A stretch of DNA of 64,000 bases from Oscillospiraceae bacterium (GTDB lineage Bacteria > Bacillota > Clostridia > Oscillospirales > Oscillospiraceae): NCBI GenBank assembly GCA_902761635.1, contig CACWLG010000003.1, positions 1 through 64,000 on the forward strand. The letters run 5' to 3'. Position numbers and translations under genes: made by a program. Below are positions 61,555 to 64,000 of this stretch, one piece after another. Under the pieces are notes generated by a model, which did not search any database, was not told where the DNA came from, and saw nothing but the letters and a program-made list of their open reading frames with translations. Each line of letters begins with the position of its first letter. The first letter of the stretch is position 1.

Positions 61555-62033
61555 TGTCGGCGGCTTTGCGTTCTTTGATTGCCGTGTCGCTGATCGGCGG
61601 CGCGGCCTTGCATATCTGTCCCCCAAACGGAACGAGACAGATATTGAAGCTTCTGATCACGGCAATTCTCGCCGCTGCGGTGCTGACCCCGCTTCGAGAG
61701 CTGGACTATGATCTCCTCGGCCTGGAGGAGGCAAAGCTCGCCAGCGCTGAGGCAAGGATCATTCAGGAAAGCAGGCAGCGTGAAAGAAGCCTGAAAGAGC
61801 AGGCTTTCATACGCAATTGTGAGGCATATATTCAGTCTCATGCCGAAGAGCTGGGAATACATGTGGAGAATATCAGGCTCAGCGTTGTCAGAACAGGAGA
61901 AGAGCGTTGGGAGCCGTATTCCGTTTCGGTGGAGGTATCGGGAAATACAGCGGCGACGGAGGAGCTTTGTCAACTGATACAAACGGAGCTTGGGATTCCC
62001 GCGGAAAGGCAGGTCTGGACTTTGCATGAATAA
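61554..62033 (+). CDS. spoIIIAF: Stage III sporulation protein AF
   Basis: A 159-residue protein with two N-terminal spans (LIAVSLIGGAALHIC; LLITAILAAAVLTPL) and a C-terminal ring-building domain facing the intermembrane space (CEAYIQSHAEELGIHVENIRLSV split over residues 90-112). It overlaps spoIIIAE by one base and spoIIIAG by eight. Confidence 0.9.
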   Translation: MSAALRSLIAVSLIGGAALHICPPNGTRQILKLLITAILAAAVLTPLRELDYDLLGLEEAKLASAEARIIQESRQRERSLKEQAFIRNCEAYIQSHAEELGIHVENIRLSVVRTGEERWEPYSVSVEVSGNTAATEELCQLIQTELGIPAERQVWTLHE

Positions 62034-62352
62034 AGAAACAAATGCTCTCGGAGCTGCCATAGAGAAATGGAAATACCCTCTTCTGATCCTGCTGATCGGC
62101 CTTCTGCTGATGCTGATCCCGACCTCAAAGGAACGGGAGGAACCTGCAGCCGATGCGCAGGAGGCCCTCGCCGCGGTCCTGGCAAGCACGCAGGGCGTCG
62201 GAGAAGCGCAGGTCCTCATCTCCGATCATGGCGTGGTGGTGGCCTGTACCGGAGCTTCAAATGCCTCCGTCAGACTTGACATTATCCGCGCTGTAGGCTC
62301 ATATACTGGATTTGGCTCTGATAAGATCACGATCTTGAAATTGAAAAAGTAG
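62026..62352 (+). CDS. spoIIIAG: Stage III sporulation protein AG, short form
   Basis: Forms the oligomeric ring of the mother-cell half of the channel. Here it has only 108 residues, about half the 229 of Bacillus. One span (YPLLILLIGLLLMLIP, near 20-35) and the ring-building start LAAVLASTQGVGEAQVLIS are present. The conserved end GVVVACTGASNASVRLDIIRAV and KITILKLKK follows almost directly. The intervening beta-triangle insertion is missing. The frame is intact and overlaps spoIIIAF. Confidence 0.88.
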   Translation: MNKETNALGAAIEKWKYPLLILLIGLLLMLIPTSKEREEPAADAQEALAAVLASTQGVGEAQVLISDHGVVVACTGASNASVRLDIIRAVGSYTGFGSDKITILKLKK

Positions 62353-62371
62353 CGGGGAGGAGAAATCTGCC

Positions 62372-62911
62372 ATGAAGAATCGAAAAAGGAATTTGACGAT
62401 GCTGGCTGTGATGATGTTCGTGTGTGCGGCCGTCGCATTGAACTGGAGCTATAACAGCCGCTGGGGAAAGCCGGATGCAGAGATGGTCTATGCCGAAGAT
62501 GAAGCCATGCAGGCAGCACAGATGGATTTTGAGAAAACACTGATGACGTCAGGGACAGAATACTTTGCGGAGGCGCGGCTGACCAGACAGGTATCACGGG
62601 ACGAAGCGCTGGAGCTTTTACAGACTGCGGCGTCATCGGAATCGGCCTCGCAGGATACCATTGACGGGGCCATGTTCGCCATCAGCAATATGGCGGCCTG
62701 CTCCATGCAGGAGGCGCAGATCGAAAACCTGCTGCTGGCAAAGAATTTTGAAGACTGCGTGGTCTACATCGGGGCTGATAAAGTCACGGTCGCGGTCCCT
62801 GCACCCATGGAGGGACTCAGTGAGGAGGCGGTGGCGCGCATCACAGAGGTGATCTGCACCGAAACCGATTACAGTCCTGCGCAGCTCAGCATTATTGAGG
62901 TGAAGGCATAA
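62372..62911 (+). CDS. spoIIIAH: Stage III sporulation protein AH
   Basis: Bitopic mother-cell protein whose outer domain pairs with forespore SpoIIQ. 179 residues: one span (LTMLAVMMFVCAAVALNW), a helical stretch with RLTRQVSRDEAL, and the YscJ-like domain near the end (AKNFEDCVVYIGADKVTVAV and ICTETDYSPAQLSIIEVK). GGGGAGGAG precedes the ATG. Last gene of the operon; a fold-back repeat begins five bases after its stop. spoIIQ is not in the window. Confidence 0.94.
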   Translation: MKNRKRNLTMLAVMMFVCAAVALNWSYNSRWGKPDAEMVYAEDEAMQAAQMDFEKTLMTSGTEYFAEARLTRQVSRDEALELLQTAASSESASQDTIDGAMFAISNMAACSMQEAQIENLLLAKNFEDCVVYIGADKVTVAVPAPMEGLSEEAVARITEVICTETDYSPAQLSIIEVKA

Positions 62912-62915
62912 AACA

Positions 62916-63373
62916 CAGGGGCTGTGAAAAAAATCCGCACTGTTCATACCGCGTAATCTCAACACCGCAGGGGCTGCCTCCCTCGACGGCCCGGCGGAAA
63001 AAACCATAAGGCAACACCGCACAATCCGCCTTCGGCATCTCCTGGAAAATATGTGCCCTGATTTCGTCACTTTTTCTTGAGGTACACAATACGATTTGCT
63101 TCGCTCACATGCATAAGTTCGCGTTAGCCAAATCAAAGATTTGGACGCTCACTTAAGTACATCTGCGAAAAAGTGCCTTTATCAGAACCCATATTTTCTC
63201 AGGATCTGCTCTTGCCGAATTATGCGGTATTGCCTAAAAAATACAGACCTTCGGCGAATTCGTATTTTTGTACGTTTTCGCCGAAGGCTGTTATCATTTT
63301 ATGAGGCTGTTCTTCGCGAGGCGTCCGGGAGGCCGCCCTCTGCGAAGGCAGCCGGCTTTTTTCACAGCTCCTG
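62916..63373. repeat. Fold-back (MITE-like) repeat, about 460 bases
   Basis: Non-coding DNA with nested inverted repeats. The outer arms CAGGGGCTGTGAAAAAA (62916-62932) and their complement (63357-63373) differ at one base. Middle arms 63008-63064 and 63181-63236 pair imperfectly (AAGGCAACACCGCACAAT against ATTATGCGGTATTGCCT). The centre has CCAAATC-AAA-GATTTGG (63128-63144). A further hairpin lies at 63242-63293 (CCTTCGGCGAA / TTCGCCGAAGG), and a last stem near 63304-63353 is followed by T6, so it may also terminate spoIIIA transcription. No transposase. A 77-codon frame inside it is not credible as a gene. Confidence 0.65.
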
Positions 63374-63431
63374 AAATTTTTGCATATTCAATTAAAAATT
63401 CAAGAAAACGCTTCCTTTTTTTACGGAAACG

Positions 63432-63440
63432 TGATACAAT
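63432..63440 (+). promoter_or_regulatory. Extended -10 promoter for asp23
   Basis: TGATACAAT (63432-63440), an extended -10, with only a poor -35 (TTCCTT, 63412-63417). About 28 bases before the ATG at 63469, which has GGAGGG. Confidence 0.5.
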
Positions 63441-63468
63441 AACATGATTTTAATTTGGAGGGTTCATT

Positions 63469-63831
63469 ATGGGTGAGAATTATATCAGCTGCCAGCTTGA
63501 CAAGGGCAGTATCAATATATCGGAGGAAGTGATCATCGACGTTGTAAAGACCGCTGTGTGCGAGGTGGACGGGGTAGCCGGCCTCTCCTATGCCGCCGGC
63601 TCTGAGATCGCCGAGCTGATCGGTCTGAAAACAGTCAGCAAGGGTGTGAAGGTACAGTTCGTGGACGAGAAGATCATCGTCGATGTGATCGTCAATGTCA
63701 TGTACGGCAGCAATATCGTTCAGGTCGCGCGTGAAGTACAGGAAAAGGTCATTTCCCTCGTGCAGGCTTACACAGGAATTGAGCAGGCTGAGGTCAACGT
63801 ACATGTTTCCGGTATTTCCTTTGACAAGTAA
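63469..63831 (+). CDS. Asp23/Gls24-family envelope stress protein
   Basis: A 120-residue soluble protein of the Asp23 (YqhY/AmaP-partner) family. GSINISEEVIIDVVKTAVCEVDGVAGL (residues about 14-40) and the C-terminal AYTGIEQAEVNVHVSGISF are typical. Members form a layer at the membrane or affect lipid-synthesis homeostasis; YqhY lies beside accBC and nusB in Bacillus. Here it also precedes nusB by 18 bases. Confidence 0.9.
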   Translation: MGENYISCQLDKGSINISEEVIIDVVKTAVCEVDGVAGLSYAAGSEIAELIGLKTVSKGVKVQFVDEKIIVDVIVNVMYGSNIVQVAREVQEKVISLVQAYTGIEQAEVNVHVSGISFDK

Positions 63832-63849
63832 TCCGGAGGTGATCATACC

Positions 63850-64000
63850 ATGACCAGAACCACGGCAAGAGAGCTTGCCATTCAACTCGGCTTTGCCGCT
63901 GCCGTTACGGGAGAATCCCCGCAAGAACTCCTGGATCGCTTTTTCGAGCCGGAGCACTTTGCCAGCCTTTCACCGGAGGACGAGCTGTACGCGCAGTTTC
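63850..64000 (+). CDS. nusB: Transcription antitermination factor NusB (3' end outside window)
   Basis: The first 50 codons of a NusB-like protein: MTRTTARELAIQLGFAAAV at the start resembles the R-x-x-A-R-E-x-A-x-Q helix of NusB, followed by ELLDRFFEPEHF. GGAGGTGATC precedes the ATG. The order asp23-nusB supports the name. The window ends before the RNA- and NusE-binding parts can be seen. Confidence 0.82.
   Translation, partial: MTRTTARELAIQLGFAAAVTGESPQELLDRFFEPEHFASLSPEDELYAQF

Noticed and set aside
63141-63374. A 77-codon frame inside the fold-back element
   Set aside because: It lies within inverted-repeat DNA, is rich in Arg and Ser, and has no ribosome site; typical of spurious calls in repeats.

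Overview
The window is a chromosomal segment of an endospore-forming, low-oxygen Firmicute, most likely a Clostridia member of the Oscillospiraceae type. This is inferred from gene order, from the spoIIIAA-AH operon, from sipL and spoVM (sporulation coat anchoring), from GC-rich third codon positions, and from the IspH-S1 fusion, cdaA-ybbR and DUF1540 genes common in that group. There is no rRNA, no CRISPR array, no prophage and no complete insertion sequence.

Layout: the end of rplS (1-300) is followed by a surface-polysaccharide island of five genes (468-7119: a double-domain GT4 glycosyltransferase, an O-antigen-ligase-like membrane protein and three GT2 enzymes). The island separates rplS from lepB-rbgA-rnhB-yraN (7257-9661). 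Then come a Cys-rich DUF1540 protein and a metallophosphoesterase, followed by the protein quality-control cluster tig-clpP-clpX-lon-engB (10747-16994). Next are an M50 membrane protease with scpA-scpB, ytfI, ytfJ and dacF (17078-21534), and rluB, a BaiN-type flavoprotein, cmk and the ispH-rpsA fusion (21563-26232). A minus-strand hydrolase and acetate kinase lie divergent to tmcAL. A complete branched-chain amino-acid ABC transporter, livJHMGF, occupies 29939-34844. A small repeat element follows it.

From 35125 the order is cdaA-ybbR-rseC-like, then the conserved Firmicute cluster yicC-remA-gmk-rpoZ-priA-def-fmt-rsmB-rlmN-prpC-prkC-rsgA. After rsgA sits a sporulation pocket: a 50-residue membrane protein, a 21-residue SpoVM-like peptide that is easy to overlook, and sipL. 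A good sigma-E-type promoter lies ahead of it, buried inside a terminator-shaped hairpin. Two paralogous cyclic-nucleotide-binding-domain proteins, tRNA-Arg(CCT), a MacB/FtsX-type ABC protein, a P1B-like ATPase with several altered catalytic motifs and a HAD phosphatase lead to the full spoIIIA operon (58500-62911), also preceded by a sigma-E-type promoter. A fold-back repeat of about 460 bases separates this from asp23 and the start of nusB.

The genes mostly serve translation, protein turnover, chromosome and envelope homeostasis, and engulfment-stage sporulation. The observations most worth following are the SpoVM peptide and its promoter/terminator overlap, the internally initiated ribosomal S1 unit inside ispH, the motif-degenerate P-type ATPase, the short SpoIIIAG, the hairpin over the dacF start, and the two non-coding repeat elements. 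All calls come from reading the sequence and recognising families; no database search was run.
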